IMG/VR virus record: IMGVR_UViG_3300027741_000249
Location: 1 to 25,409 of that record
Direction: 5' to 3' (one strand)
Source: a virus
DNA: 25,409 bases
Shown here: positions 1 through 8,582 of the stretch, piece after piece
Layout: every line of letters starts with the position of its first letter
How positions within the stretch are numbered: the stretch's first letter is position 1
The notes under the pieces: model-generated
What the model was told of the DNA's origin: nothing
Database searches by the model: none
The model's input: only the letters and a program-made list of their open reading frames with translations
Position numbers and translations under genes: made by a program

Positions 1-1
1 A

Positions 2-1588
2 GCCAAAGACGAGAAGGCTATTCGTGAGATTGAGGGCTGCATTATGGCCTTAGAGGATCAGATGGATTCAGTGAATCCTGCTGGCCCATTCGTTAAGTAC
101 CGTCCTGCACATAGCATCATTGTAGATGCCGCATCTGTGCTACCTGACTTCTCAGATGCACAGGTAATGTTCAGTGATGAGACATGGCCTACTGCTTATC
201 TTAACGCACGGTATGGTGAGAAGGATGAAGATGGCCGTGTGATGAGCATCTATGAGCCTACAGCAGTGCTTAGCGCTGGTGCAGACTCTGCTCTAGACAT
301 TGAATCATCACTCACTAACATCATTGAGAATAACTCAGAGCCTAAAGCATACGGTTATGAGAATGTAGACCAGTTAAAGAAGGCATACCGCACACGATGC
401 ATTCGTGTATGGGACAAGCGCACTCGTCGTGTGAGTCTGTATGCATTCAATAAGTGGGAATGGCCTATCTGGGTAGAGAATGATCCTTACGGACTGCCTA
501 CATTCTTCCCATATGTACCTATGGTGTTTAATACTACGCCACTAAGCGCATATGCACGGTCTAACGTATCGTATTACCTAGACCAGCAGGACGGAATCAA
601 TGAGATTCACTCACAATTCCATCGTGAACGCAAGGATGCTATTGATAACGTACTGTTTGATAATCGCTTTGACAAAGAGACTATTGAGAAGTGGTTGACT
701 GGCGGTAATTCACCTACTGCACACGGTGTAGCCGTACCAGATGGCCTAAAACTATCTGATGCACTCATGCAGAAGCCTAGCGTACTAGCATCTAAGCTGC
801 CATTGTTTGATACGCAGCGTCTTATGTCATCTATCGACCGTGTATCAGGCATGACAGACATCATGCGTGGTGTGCAGTTTAAGACTAACACAACTAACAA
901 GGCTATTGAGTCATACAACAGCACCACTGCGACACGTCTAGATGAACGCATCGACTCTATTGAGGATGCAATCGGTTGGACGCTGTACAATGTTGCATAC
1001 GTGTGCGCTCAGTTCATGTCTATTGACCAAGTGGTTATGCTCATTGGTGAAGAACGAGCAAAGGCATGGTCTAACTATGGCGCGGATGAGCTGCGTCACA
1101 TGTTTACGTGTGAAGTAGTTGGTGGTTCTACACAGAAACCTACACGCGATGCAAAGCGTCAGCAAGCATTGCAGATGGTAGACCTACTATCTAAGTCACT
1201 ACAGTTTGCACCATCTACTACAATGAAGATTATCCTTACTGTGCTGGATGATGCATTCAATGATCTAACACTGCCACCTAACACGTTCGATAATATTGCA
1301 GAAGAAGCAGCAGTAGCAATGCAACGTGGTAACAGTGTGCAAGGTGGTGGTGCAGCACCGAGCGGTAGCATGACACCACAGAGCATGTCACCATCTGCAC
1401 AACCAAATGGCGTCGCTACGCCCCCTGGTGAGAACATTGGTGAGCTTGTAAAGGCCATTGATGCTCTACCACCAGAAGCTAAACTCGCTCTTGGTCAGAT
1501 TCTATCCAAGGGTGTATCTATTGCAGAGGCTCTACCAGAAGTCTTGCAAGCTGCTCAACAATCTGGTCCACCAACAGGAGCTATATAA
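2..1588 (+). CDS. Portal protein (5'-partial)
   Basis: The portal forms the ring at the capsid vertex through which DNA is packaged and ejected. The reading frame is open from base 2 to the first in-window ATG at 44, with charged, helix-like residues, so the true start lies left of the window. Visible features typical of podovirus portals are the Asp/Glu-rich wing-stem region, the segment around 'YLDQQDGINEIHSQFHRER', the 'SSIDRVSGMTDIMRG' helix, and the 'TNTTNKAIESYNSTTATRLDERIDSIED' stretch near codons 285-312 counted from base 44. The C-terminus (last about 90 residues) is Gly/Pro/Gln-rich and probably disordered. The stop overlaps the next start by one base (TAATG), which suggests translational coupling. 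The position just before scaffold and capsid genes supports the call. The terminase would be expected to the left. Confidence 0.82.
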   Translation, partial: AKDEKAIREIEGCIMALEDQMDSVNPAGPFVKYRPAHSIIVDAASVLPDFSDAQVMFSDETWPTAYLNARYGEKDEDGRVMSIYEPTAVLSAGADSALDIESSLTNIIENNSEPKAYGYENVDQLKKAYRTRCIRVWDKRTRRVSLYAFNKWEWPIWVENDPYGLPTFFPYVPMVFNTTPLSAYARSNVSYYLDQQDGINEIHSQFHRERKDAIDNVLFDNRFDKETIEKWLTGGNSPTAHGVAVPDGLKLSDALMQKPSVLASKLPLFDTQRLMSSIDRVSGMTDIMRGVQFKTNTTNKAIESYNSTTATRLDERIDSIEDAIGWTLYNVAYVCAQFMSIDQVVMLIGEERAKAWSNYGADELRHMFTCEVVGGSTQKPTRDAKRQQALQMVDLLSKSLQFAPSTTMKIILTVLDDAFNDLTLPPNTFDNIAEEAAVAMQRGNSVQGGGAAPSGSMTPQSMSPSAQPNGVATPPGENIGELVKAIDALPPEAKLALGQILSKGVSIAEALPEVLQAAQQSGPPTGAI

Positions 1589-2661
1589 TGTCTGGCACAC
1601 AGGATATTAACGAAGACTCACTGCTTAGTAACATTGATGCCATGCTCGGGGATGATGTAGACGATGCGCCCACGGAAAGTGAGTCAACATCTGATACAGA
1701 GACACAGCAGAGCGCAGAAAGTGCAGAAGCGCCTACTGACCAACAAAGCAACACAGCAACTCAGCCAGATACTGGAACAGCAGATAGGCCAGCACAACAA
1801 TATGCTGAGGTCCGACCAGGAGCCAGAATTGACACTCGCAAGCTACCAGCAGATGCATCTGGAAACTTAGTAGATCCAAAGAGTGGTAAGATTGTAGCAC
1901 GTGCTGGCACAGAGCGTGCGTACTTTGAACAAGCACGCAACACGTTCCGTGACCTGGAGCGTACTCGCAATGACTATGGCGCAATGCAGCGTGAGCTTGA
2001 AGCGTACAAGTCAGCAGCAATAATGCCAACACAGTTGGGCCTAGCACCAGCAGAGACGGCTATTGCACTACAGTTCATGGCTAAGTATATCAATGATCCA
2101 CAAGCAGCCGCTCGTGATCTATTGACTGACATGCAAGCTAAAGGTTATACTATTGAGGAAATTGGTAGAGGCACAGATGCCGCTGCCATGAAGGCTATGA
2201 TCGAGAACGCAGTCAAACCGTTTGTTGATGATAGACAAAGCGTACTTAAGCAGGAACAAGAGTCAAAGCGCATTGAGCAAGAATGGGATGATGTAGAGTC
2301 ACGTCACCCATGGCTTGGTAATCAGGATGAAGCACTCAGCAAGATTATGATTGAGGCTGATCTATCGCTTAAGGACGCTGCGCTAGAGTTAAAGGTTTGG
2401 GCTCTTGAACATGGCTATGATCTAAATCGTTCAGTGATGGAACAGATCGCAGAACAAGGTCAGGCACAACAGCAGGCACCAGTCCAACAGGCACCAGCAC
2501 AGCCGCAACGGATGAATAGAGCGCAGAGCGTTCCACCGTCGGTTGCTGACGGAGCCATGCCGCTAATGCCACGTAACGGTGCGCAGACTGCGAACCGGAA
2601 CAACACAAAAGACATTATCCGTGATTCAATGAAGCAGTTTGGCTTCCGATTCGAAAGGTAA
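1588..2661 (+). CDS. Scaffold-like head assembly protein
   Basis: A 357-residue protein between portal and major capsid genes, the standard place for a scaffolding protein that shapes the procapsid and leaves before or during packaging. The sequence fits. Residues 1-70 are acidic and Ser/Thr/Gln-rich, hence probably disordered. The middle, about 105-290, is predicted helical and rich in Gln, Arg, Glu and Ala with coiled-coil character. Near 295-320 lies a Gln/Pro/Ala tract. The C-terminal end is basic ('DSMKQFGFRFER'), as in scaffolds that bind coat protein through a basic C-terminal helix. The start ATG overlaps the portal stop by one base. No catalytic motif is visible. The role is inferred mainly from position and composition; a head maturation or minor head protein is the alternative. 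Confidence 0.6.
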   Translation: MSGTQDINEDSLLSNIDAMLGDDVDDAPTESESTSDTETQQSAESAEAPTDQQSNTATQPDTGTADRPAQQYAEVRPGARIDTRKLPADASGNLVDPKSGKIVARAGTERAYFEQARNTFRDLERTRNDYGAMQRELEAYKSAAIMPTQLGLAPAETAIALQFMAKYINDPQAAARDLLTDMQAKGYTIEEIGRGTDAAAMKAMIENAVKPFVDDRQSVLKQEQESKRIEQEWDDVESRHPWLGNQDEALSKIMIEADLSLKDAALELKVWALEHGYDLNRSVMEQIAEQGQAQQQAPVQQAPAQPQRMNRAQSVPPSVADGAMPLMPRNGAQTANRNNTKDIIRDSMKQFGFRFER

Positions 2662-2666
2662 CTTAA

Positions 2667-3653
2667 ATGGCTGCGTCAACTACATACAGCGCGTCTGGTA
2701 CGCTGTCTAACGTCATTCATGCAACGCTAGACAAGTCCCGTCGTGACCTCATCCTTGCATCTGCTAAGTCTAATGCATTCTATGCATGGATGATGGCTAA
2801 TGACAAGGTAGAGCTTGAGGATGGTGGTGCTAACATCACCAATCCAATGATTGTTGGGCGTAACCCCAACATGTCTACCTACCAATACTATGACGAGCTG
2901 CCCATTGGTCAAACCAATGAGCTAACCACCATTGGTTACGGCTGGTCACGCTTCGGTGCAACCTACATCGTGTCCGATCAGGAAGTCGATGAGGCCACTG
3001 GTGAAGCTGCACTAGTCAAGCTCATGGACGTGAAGCTAACTGCACTTAAGGAAGGCATCACGGAGAAGTTTGGTGAGTATCTATACGGTGTTGGCGGTGG
3101 TCTTGATCCTCTTGGCCTACAGTCTCTCATTCCTGATGACCCTACTGCTGGCACTATCGGTGGTCAGTCTCGCTCTGATGCGCAGTTCCGTACTTCTGCT
3201 TATCAGTTCTCTGGCAACCTTGATGCTACGAACATCGAAGAAGCATTCGATGACGTACTGATGGATCTAAAGCTACGTGGTGATAAGCCTGATCTTATCC
3301 TCATGGGCCGTAACATCTTCCGTATCTATCGCCAGGCTATCCGTGACAAGTTCACGATTCCTCTCGCCCAGACTAAGGGCGGCAAGTCCATGTTCGATCT
3401 AGGATTTGAAGGCTTCTCACACAATGGTGTGGCTTGCATGTATGATGAAGATTGCGGTGTGAACCGTGCATACTTCATTAACAGCAAGTACCTTCGTCCA
3501 CATATCTTCAAGCATGTGAACATGAAGGTCAAGGACCTATCTGCTCCTTGGTCAATCGACGCCACTGGCAAGCGGATTGTCTGGCAGGGTAACTTCTGCG
3601 CATGGAAATTCTTCCGTACACACGCCGTACTGCGCAACGGCACAACTGGTTAA
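2667..3653 (+). CDS. Major capsid protein
   Basis: A 328-residue protein expected to form the hexamers and pentamers of the icosahedral shell, probably with the HK97 fold. Recognisable marks are a helical N-terminus around 'SNVIHATLDKSRRDLILAS', the extended segment with 'YYDELPIGQTNELTTIGYGW', the 'YGVGGGLDPLGLQSLIPDD' loop near residues 139-157 followed by 'TIGGQSR', and the A-domain-like 'PDLILMGRNIFRIYRQAI' near 211-228. The pattern 'GLQ-LI-DDPT-GTIGG-SR' recurs in phage coat proteins. An AAAGG ribosome site lies about 10 bases before the ATG. Base use is typical of highly expressed genes, with more C-ending codons (ATC, AAC, TTC) than its neighbours. No N-terminal delta domain or prohead protease is visible, in line with a separate scaffold upstream. 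Confidence 0.88.
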   Translation: MAASTTYSASGTLSNVIHATLDKSRRDLILASAKSNAFYAWMMANDKVELEDGGANITNPMIVGRNPNMSTYQYYDELPIGQTNELTTIGYGWSRFGATYIVSDQEVDEATGEAALVKLMDVKLTALKEGITEKFGEYLYGVGGGLDPLGLQSLIPDDPTAGTIGGQSRSDAQFRTSAYQFSGNLDATNIEEAFDDVLMDLKLRGDKPDLILMGRNIFRIYRQAIRDKFTIPLAQTKGGKSMFDLGFEGFSHNGVACMYDEDCGVNRAYFINSKYLRPHIFKHVNMKVKDLSAPWSIDATGKRIVWQGNFCAWKFFRTHAVLRNGTTG

Positions 3654-3665
3654 GGAATCTAGGCT

Positions 3666-4040
3666 ATGAGCCGTCCACGCTTTGAAGTAGAGAAGTGCCC
3701 CCCACGGGAGGTAATGGAAGTAGTCTATTCTTCGATGAAGGATAAAGATGGCAAGCATCTAGGATTTGAGCGTAAAGAAGAAAAGCGTGTAATCAAAGAC
3801 GGCTTCATGGCCTACTTCCCACACGGTCATTCTATCTTTGTAGAGAGTGTAGCCAAACTCCGTGAGCTTGGTCTACATGAAGGTATTGGTATCGGTCTAG
3901 CGGACGATGTGTCACTCGCTGTCACTGATCCACGTCTACCAATGCCACAGACTGGTAAGTATCAAGGCCCAACACCGAAACAGGCTGTCATGGCAAGCCT
4001 TGCCAAGCAGCTTCCAACTGGAGTAATCTCTGATGGCTAA
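3666..4040 (+). CDS. Hypothetical head-region protein (124 aa)
   Basis: I do not recognise this 124-residue protein. It starts 12 bases after the capsid stop behind an AAGGA ribosome site (about 3653-3657) and overlaps the next gene by 8 bases, so it is clearly part of the head operon. The N-terminal half is charged (many Lys/Glu, for example 'GFERKEEKRVIKDGFMAYFPHGHSIFV'). The C-terminal half has a 'TDPRLPMPQTGKYQGPTPKQAV' stretch that could be a flexible linker. There are no membrane segments and no Cys clusters. Between capsid and adaptor genes one expects decoration, cement or head-completion proteins; that role is inferred from position only. Confidence 0.62.
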   Translation: MSRPRFEVEKCPPREVMEVVYSSMKDKDGKHLGFERKEEKRVIKDGFMAYFPHGHSIFVESVAKLRELGLHEGIGIGLADDVSLAVTDPRLPMPQTGKYQGPTPKQAVMASLAKQLPTGVISDG

Positions 4041-4716
4041 GCGCCGCGCCACTTACTACCCTTCACGCATTAACCTAGCAGTACGCAACAAGTCTTATGT
4101 GAGCCACATTGAAGGGCCAGGCATTGTTTATGCCTCCCTCGGCACTCCTAACGCAACTGGTGCCGCACTAGCTACTACTCAGTCTAACGATACCACTGTT
4201 GCTGGTGTTGCTGCTGCTGTAAACGGTACTCTTGACCAGACTTCAGTTGCAGTCATGGGTGTGTACGGTCGTGGTCTGTCTATCGTAGCATCTGCTGCCG
4301 CTACTAACGTAGTGCAGATTCGTGGCCGTGACTTCCTTGGTCAGTTCATGCGTGAAGATCTAACGCTGAACGGTACTACTGCTGTGCTTGGTGTTAAAGC
4401 ATTCCGCTATGTGGATAGCATTACGCCAGTCACTGGTACTTCTTCTACTACTGTGACTCTGACGATTACTAACCTGTTTGGTCTACCACACAAGTTCCAG
4501 TCCATCGACCAGGAATTGAAGAACAGTATCGTAGCAGCCAACGCTGGTACGTTCGTTGCTGGCCTAGCCACTGCTACTGCTGCTACTGCCACTAACGCAG
4601 ACGTTCGTGGTACGTATCTACCAGTCACCGTGCTACCAGATGGTGTCATCCCTCTAGCGCTACGGTACTTCGCGGATGAGTCTAACCTAGACGGTAACGC
4701 GCAGTTCTTCGCCTAA
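4033..4716 (+). CDS. Head-associated structural protein, decoration-type candidate
   Basis: A 227-residue protein, very rich in Ala, Thr, Val and Gly, with short alternating strands and almost no charged helices. This composition is typical of beta-rich virion surface or decoration proteins. No known domain is clearly recognised. Near the start it has 'RRATYYPSRINLAVRNKSYV'; the centre includes 'VYGRGLSIVASAAATNVVQI', and the end has 'VLPDGVIPLALRYFADESN', a pattern that looks like a subunit contact tail. Base use is biased to GCT, ACT and GGT codons, suggesting high expression like the capsid gene. It overlaps the 124-aa gene by 8 bases and is followed directly by an intrinsic terminator, so it ends the head transcription unit. 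Decoration or cement protein is an inference. Confidence 0.6.
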   Translation: MAKRRATYYPSRINLAVRNKSYVSHIEGPGIVYASLGTPNATGAALATTQSNDTTVAGVAAAVNGTLDQTSVAVMGVYGRGLSIVASAAATNVVQIRGRDFLGQFMREDLTLNGTTAVLGVKAFRYVDSITPVTGTSSTTVTLTITNLFGLPHKFQSIDQELKNSIVAANAGTFVAGLATATAATATNADVRGTYLPVTVLPDGVIPLALRYFADESNLDGNAQFFA

Positions 4717-4725
4717 TCCACTAAA

Positions 4726-4751
4726 GCCCTAGCGTAGAAATACGCTAGGGC
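4726..4751 (+). terminator. Intrinsic terminator after head genes
   Basis: A perfect 11-bp stem, GCCCTAGCGTA pairing with TACGCTAGGGC, closes a GAAA tetraloop (4737-4740). It is preceded by AAA (4723-4725) and followed by ATTT (4752-4755), so it could act on both strands, although the T-run is short. It lies 9 bases past the head-gene stop. It probably attenuates transcription from the abundant capsid mRNA into the tail genes. The next gene's ribosome site (GGAG, 4756-4759) follows immediately. Confidence 0.8.
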
Positions 4752-4767
4752 ATTTGGAGTCTTATGC

Positions 4768-5463
4768 ATGGCATTCTTGTCGCTTACTGATCTAATACAG
4801 AAGGTAGTACGGCGCTTGGGCCAGGTATCTGGTGCAGGCGCACAGTTGTATTCAGAGGATCTAATCTCTGACTACATCAAAGAAACATACCAGCAAGTGC
4901 GGTCTATGCATTGGTGGGATCAGTTGATGACGTGGCAGTCTAGTCAGCTAGATGGCTCAACTGGTTTATGCACTACAACATTTGTAGGTGCAGCTGATGG
5001 ATTCAAAGACGTACAGGTTGTTCGCTATGGCAATAATCAGTACAACCTACCACAGCTTGGTATGAACAATCCTAACCGTGTCACTGGCACCATCCCTAGG
5101 TACATTGAACCACTCACGCAGACGGATGATGCAACTAACTCATACCTGTTTCGTGTATGGCCTAAAACTGCTGTGACAACCGCAGCATTGCCATTGCGCA
5201 CTCGTGTACGCCTAGACCCTGCAAGCCTGTTTACTACACCAACCGTGATTGTGCCGTTTGATAGTGCAGTGCTCATCAATGGGGCAGCATACTCATTCGC
5301 CGCGGATGACGGAGCTAACCCAGCACAGGTTGTTAAGCTCGGTCAAGCATACAAGATGCGGCTAGATGAATTAGTTAAGCAGCACAACAGCGGTGCGATC
5401 ATACTAGACTCTAGGCAGTACACGCCTATTGGCCTAGACCAGTGGGTGGAGACACCATGGTAG
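4768..5463 (+). CDS. Head-tail adaptor / connector protein
   Basis: A 231-residue protein expected to sit under the portal as the first ring of the short tail. The N-terminal about 60 residues form helices like gp4/gp11-type adaptors ('LTDLIQKVVRRLG', then 'SEDLISDYIKETYQQVRSM' with a 'HWWDQLMTW' continuation). Residues about 60-170 are beta-rich, and the C-terminal helix 'GQAYKMRLDELVKQHNSG' is followed by a short tail ending 'DQWVETPW'. Position between head genes and the gp10-like gene agrees. Start: ATG 4768 has a GGAG site 8 bases upstream; an ATG at 4764 is out of frame. The gene overlaps the next by 7 bases if that one starts at 5457. The family call is by pattern and place, not by search. 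Confidence 0.6.
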   Translation: MAFLSLTDLIQKVVRRLGQVSGAGAQLYSEDLISDYIKETYQQVRSMHWWDQLMTWQSSQLDGSTGLCTTTFVGAADGFKDVQVVRYGNNQYNLPQLGMNNPNRVTGTIPRYIEPLTQTDDATNSYLFRVWPKTAVTTAALPLRTRVRLDPASLFTTPTVIVPFDSAVLINGAAYSFAADDGANPAQVVKLGQAYKMRLDELVKQHNSGAIILDSRQYTPIGLDQWVETPW

Positions 5464-7121
5464 GCAACCTCCCACAAGTCAGCAAGCTACAAGCAGCCAT
5501 CGCTAAAGACTTTAAGGGTGGCCTAAACACATTCGATACGCCACTAAATCTTAGTAGCAGATTTGCTACTGAGCTAGTGAACCTGTATCCAGACACTAAT
5601 GGCCGACTCAATCTGCGTTATGGTACGTCATTGTTTAGTGACCTGACTAGTCAGCTAAGCACTATTGTTAACTGCTTCTACTACAGTGGTTACATCATTA
5701 GTGTAGGCACTAATGGTAAGGTCACTGCTACCGATGCAGTCGGCACTAACACAATCATCTGGTCCAGCACTGTTTCTGCGGCACTCCCTGGTGCTCCGTC
5801 TGCATGGTCCACAACCACCTTTGCATCATTCACACAGTTCAGTGGTAAGCTCATCATATGCAATGGTGTAGACAAACCGATTGTTGTGACATCAACACTG
5901 TCTGTGTATTATCTACAGGACGCTGGCACAGGTTCTAACGTGAACGTGCCGCGTGCTAGATACTGTGCTGCGCACAATAACTATCTAGTTCTGTGCGTCA
6001 CACCTACAGACACAACCACATTGTACATTGGCTCTAAAGGAACCACAGGCACCTTTGCTGGTGATCCTGGTGCAGACAATGATGGCATCAACTTCAATAC
6101 TGCTACGTACATTACACAAGGTGCAACAGCAATCACAGGACTGACTACGTTCCGTGACCGACTAGTAGTTACGTATCGTGAAGTCTCGATTGCAATCTTC
6201 TTAGGTGTATACACAGGTACAGTGCATACGCCACGCATGGATGACGTGATTCCATCACATGGCGCAGTAGCACACCGCTCATTGCATGCGCTAGGTGATG
6301 ACGTGCTCTTGCTAGACTCTACTGGTGTATCTTCACTAAACCGTGCTACGATTACTAATGCACTTACACCACAGCGTGAGACTGTGCTTATTAGTGCAGA
6401 GTTTCAGAAGACACTAAGCACGCTTACGCTACAGCAGTTGAGTGACCAAGTATTCGCAGTGCATGACCGTCTTAGTGAGCATGTGATCTTCTTCATTCCT
6501 AGCACTGGCACATCTACATGGGATGACAATCAGCCATGGGATGACGGCACCACATGGACTAATGACGCATCTGCTGTGTATGTCTATTGCTACAACCGAG
6601 CACAAAGGTTTAAGGCATGGACTAAGTTTGCTGGCATGACTTACAAGTCAGGTTGTCGCACAGAAGAAGGTCGTGTGTTCCTAAGCCTAGACGGAAAGCT
6701 GTACTACTACCGTAATCAGTTTGACCGTCTGCACATGGATTATGCAACACTTGTCAGTGGTTCGTATGTAGGCACACCTATCGCATTCACGTATTCATCT
6801 CCATACAGTGATCTAGGTGATCCTGGCGGTACAAAGTATAGTCGTTACTTGCATCTTACTATGGAAGGTGCAAGTGTTGCTACAGTAAATATGTACATTG
6901 ATCGGCAGGATACCACACCTGCTGTGTCCATGGTAATGCAGCAGCTTACTACAGTGCAAGCAAGCTCTGGCGAAGCATTACGTCCTGTGAACAACGAGCA
7001 ACTGTACGCATGGCATAGTAAGTTCATACGTGCAAAGTTTAACATCATAGGTTCTGCGTCAGCATTCACATCCATTGTGTCAGTTGGTATGCGGTATCTT
7101 AAAGGTTCATTGAGGAGATAA
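5457..7121 (+). CDS. P22 gp10-like tail hub / DNA-stabilisation protein
   Basis: A beta-rich protein of 554 residues. It resembles the P22 gp10 class of tail hub proteins, which plug the portal-adaptor channel and hold packaged DNA. Shared features are an N-terminal 'KDFKGGLNTFDTPLNLSS' segment, a parade of short beta-blades, an 'ITGLTTFRDRLVVTYREVS' stretch, and a following 'PSHGAVAHRSLHALGDDVLLLD' blade, which parallels gp10's switch from a 'did this start' blade to a 'what is displayed' blade. A distal beta domain follows from about residue 440 to the end. Start choice: GTG at 5442 is in frame, but ATG 5457 has the purine-rich GGGTGGAG just upstream and is preferred. The next gene begins 2 bases after the stop. 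The family assignment is from recalled architecture. Confidence 0.62.
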   Translation: MVGNLPQVSKLQAAIAKDFKGGLNTFDTPLNLSSRFATELVNLYPDTNGRLNLRYGTSLFSDLTSQLSTIVNCFYYSGYIISVGTNGKVTATDAVGTNTIIWSSTVSAALPGAPSAWSTTTFASFTQFSGKLIICNGVDKPIVVTSTLSVYYLQDAGTGSNVNVPRARYCAAHNNYLVLCVTPTDTTTLYIGSKGTTGTFAGDPGADNDGINFNTATYITQGATAITGLTTFRDRLVVTYREVSIAIFLGVYTGTVHTPRMDDVIPSHGAVAHRSLHALGDDVLLLDSTGVSSLNRATITNALTPQRETVLISAEFQKTLSTLTLQQLSDQVFAVHDRLSEHVIFFIPSTGTSTWDDNQPWDDGTTWTNDASAVYVYCYNRAQRFKAWTKFAGMTYKSGCRTEEGRVFLSLDGKLYYYRNQFDRLHMDYATLVSGSYVGTPIAFTYSSPYSDLGDPGGTKYSRYLHLTMEGASVATVNMYIDRQDTTPAVSMVMQQLTTVQASSGEALRPVNNEQLYAWHSKFIRAKFNIIGSASAFTSIVSVGMRYLKGSLRR

Positions 7122-7123
7122 GC

Positions 7124-8143
7124 ATGACAAGTGCAATTGACCCGAACATCATTGTTGTTGGATCACCAGTAAGTAAGTCAGCAATGAAGACGCAGCTTAC
7201 TACTGCTGCTAGTGAAATCACTGAGCTACAGAACCGTCCTGGACGACGCAATCGCATTATCAATGGCGCAATGCAAATTGACCAGCGCAATGCCGGCACT
7301 GCACAAACTGTCACGACATCTAGCGCTTATACTTTAGACAGATGGATTGTTCTCCCGCTTGGTGCATCTGTCACTTCGCAAAGGGTTGCTGGCCCATCTG
7401 GCTATCAGCACACAGCACAAATAACTGGTGCAGCAGGCGTCACTGCTATTAGCTTTGGTCAGAAGATTGAATCAGCAAACACTGCTGATCTAGTGAATCA
7501 GAACGTAACGCTGTCAGCCACTATCTCTAATTCTTTACTAACAACAGTAACTTGGTCGGCGTTCTATGCTAATGCTGTAGACAATTTTAGCACAACAACG
7601 CTGATAGCGTCTGGCTCATTCACTGTAACATCCACTGCAACGCAGTATTCTGCTACGTTTAATGCTGGTGCAAACGCAGCAAATGGTATTGTAGTCTACT
7701 TTAACGTAGGTGCGCAAATCTCTGGAACATTGAAGATTACAGGTGTCCAGCTTGAGCTTGGATCAGTTTTATCAACCTTTGAGCGCCTGTCTATTGGCGA
7801 GACGATGTTGTTGTGTCAGCGGTATTATGAGAAGTCTTACAATGACAGCGGAAAGCCGGGTTCAGCCCCCGGAGGCGGCAACGCAACTTTTAGTTTAAGA
7901 ACCGGATCGCTTAATGGTGCCGGGTCTAATTTTCCATTTAATGCTCGTAAAAGAGCAACCCCTACAATGGCTATTTATGACGGGGCAGGAACACCAAACG
8001 CAGTTAGCTATTATACTTCATCCTGGAATAACGGCGGCAGTGTGTCGTCTTCTCCTGGGTATCAATCGTCTTTTTATATACAAACAGATATAGCATCTAG
8101 CCTTTTGATTAATTTTGATTGGACGGCAAGCTCGGAGTTATAA
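7124..8143 (+). CDS. Tail fibre protein with host-binding C-terminus
   Basis: A 339-residue tail fibre or appendage protein. The N-terminus (1-40) is short and probably attaches to the tail. At about 42-75 comes the widespread phage fibre motif 'NRIINGAMQIDQRNAG' followed by 'YTLDRW'. A jelly-roll-like beta domain runs through about residue 200. Then comes the equally widespread 'GVQLELGSV-STFERLSIGE', which leads into 'LLCQRYYEKSY' near 226-238. The rest (about 239-339) is Gly/Ser/Asn-rich and should carry receptor contacts. From about base 7840 codon use changes (GGA, CCC, CGG-type bases, TTT/TTA, AGA), unlike the upstream part, so the tip looks acquired by recombination. An excellent GAGGAGA ribosome site precedes the ATG. 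Confidence 0.75.
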   Translation: MTSAIDPNIIVVGSPVSKSAMKTQLTTAASEITELQNRPGRRNRIINGAMQIDQRNAGTAQTVTTSSAYTLDRWIVLPLGASVTSQRVAGPSGYQHTAQITGAAGVTAISFGQKIESANTADLVNQNVTLSATISNSLLTTVTWSAFYANAVDNFSTTTLIASGSFTVTSTATQYSATFNAGANAANGIVVYFNVGAQISGTLKITGVQLELGSVLSTFERLSIGETMLLCQRYYEKSYNDSGKPGSAPGGGNATFSLRTGSLNGAGSNFPFNARKRATPTMAIYDGAGTPNAVSYYTSSWNNGGSVSSSPGYQSSFYIQTDIASSLLINFDWTASSEL

Positions 8144-8145
8144 TC

Positions 8146-8325
8146 ATGCCAACATACACAAATGCCCAATACTTCTACAACTTTGGCACCACCACGATTT
8201 GCGGAATCATGGTTGATATTAACGGCATCACCTCATCTGTGCCCATTGACCCAGCCAACACAGACTACGCAAACATAATGGAGCTAGTTGCATCTGGCTC
8301 GTTGTCGATCCTCCCAGCCGAATAA
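8146..8325 (+). CDS. Small tail-fibre-associated protein (59 aa)
   Basis: A 59-residue protein directly after the fibre gene, 2 bases past its stop. It contains 'SVPIDPANTDYANIMELVASG', which resembles the '-P-DPAN-DY--Y--W-AEGN-' element seen in small phage proteins encoded beside fibres and in fibre-assembly proteins. It could be a fibre chaperone or a minor virion part. An in-frame upstream start at 8119 exists but would overlap the fibre gene; ATG 8146 is more natural. The first half is aromatic ('TNAQYFYNFGTTT'). Base use partly shares the odd character of the fibre tip, so both may have moved together. Confidence 0.6.
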   Translation: MPTYTNAQYFYNFGTTTICGIMVDINGITSSVPIDPANTDYANIMELVASGSLSILPAE

Positions 8326-8338
8326 AGGATAATCAGTC

Positions 8339-8575
8339 ATGGTCACTGCTGATGAAGCAATCTCACTAAAAGAAGAAGCAGAGAATCTAGGTCTGCATGT
8401 TCAGATGTGCGCTATCCGATACAATCGTGTGATCTCTAGGTTAGATAGACAAGATCAATTACTTATCAGCATTCGTACTGGCGTATGGGGTGCAGTAGTA
8501 GCACTCTGTGGTATGGGTGGTGCTATATACACAACAGGCGCAACAGTGATTAGTCATCTAGCTGGCATTCGTTGA
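8339..8575 (+). CDS. One-span membrane protein, holin candidate
   Basis: A 78-residue protein. Residues 1-45 form a charged, amphipathic helix ('DEAISLKEEAENLGLHVQM', then 'RYNRVISRLDRQDQLLISIR'). About 47-72 form one hydrophobic segment ('GVWGAVVALCGMGGAIYTTGA'), and the tail is short and basic. This layout, helix then a C-terminal span, is that of XhlA-like haemolysin/holin proteins and of some small phage membrane proteins. Its place after the fibre genes suits a lysis gene, but no endolysin or spanin lies beside it. A partial AAGGAT ribosome site sits about 10 bases before the ATG. A large hairpin follows 7 bases after the stop. The coding call is fairly sure; the holin role is a guess from topology. 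Confidence 0.55.
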   Translation: MVTADEAISLKEEAENLGLHVQMCAIRYNRVISRLDRQDQLLISIRTGVWGAVVALCGMGGAIYTTGATVISHLAGIR

Positions 8576-8582
8576 GATTTAT

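Noticed and set aside
5442-5456. GTG 5442 as start of the gp10-like gene
   Set aside because: It would place the start deeper in the adaptor gene; ATG 5457 has a purine-rich site just upstream.
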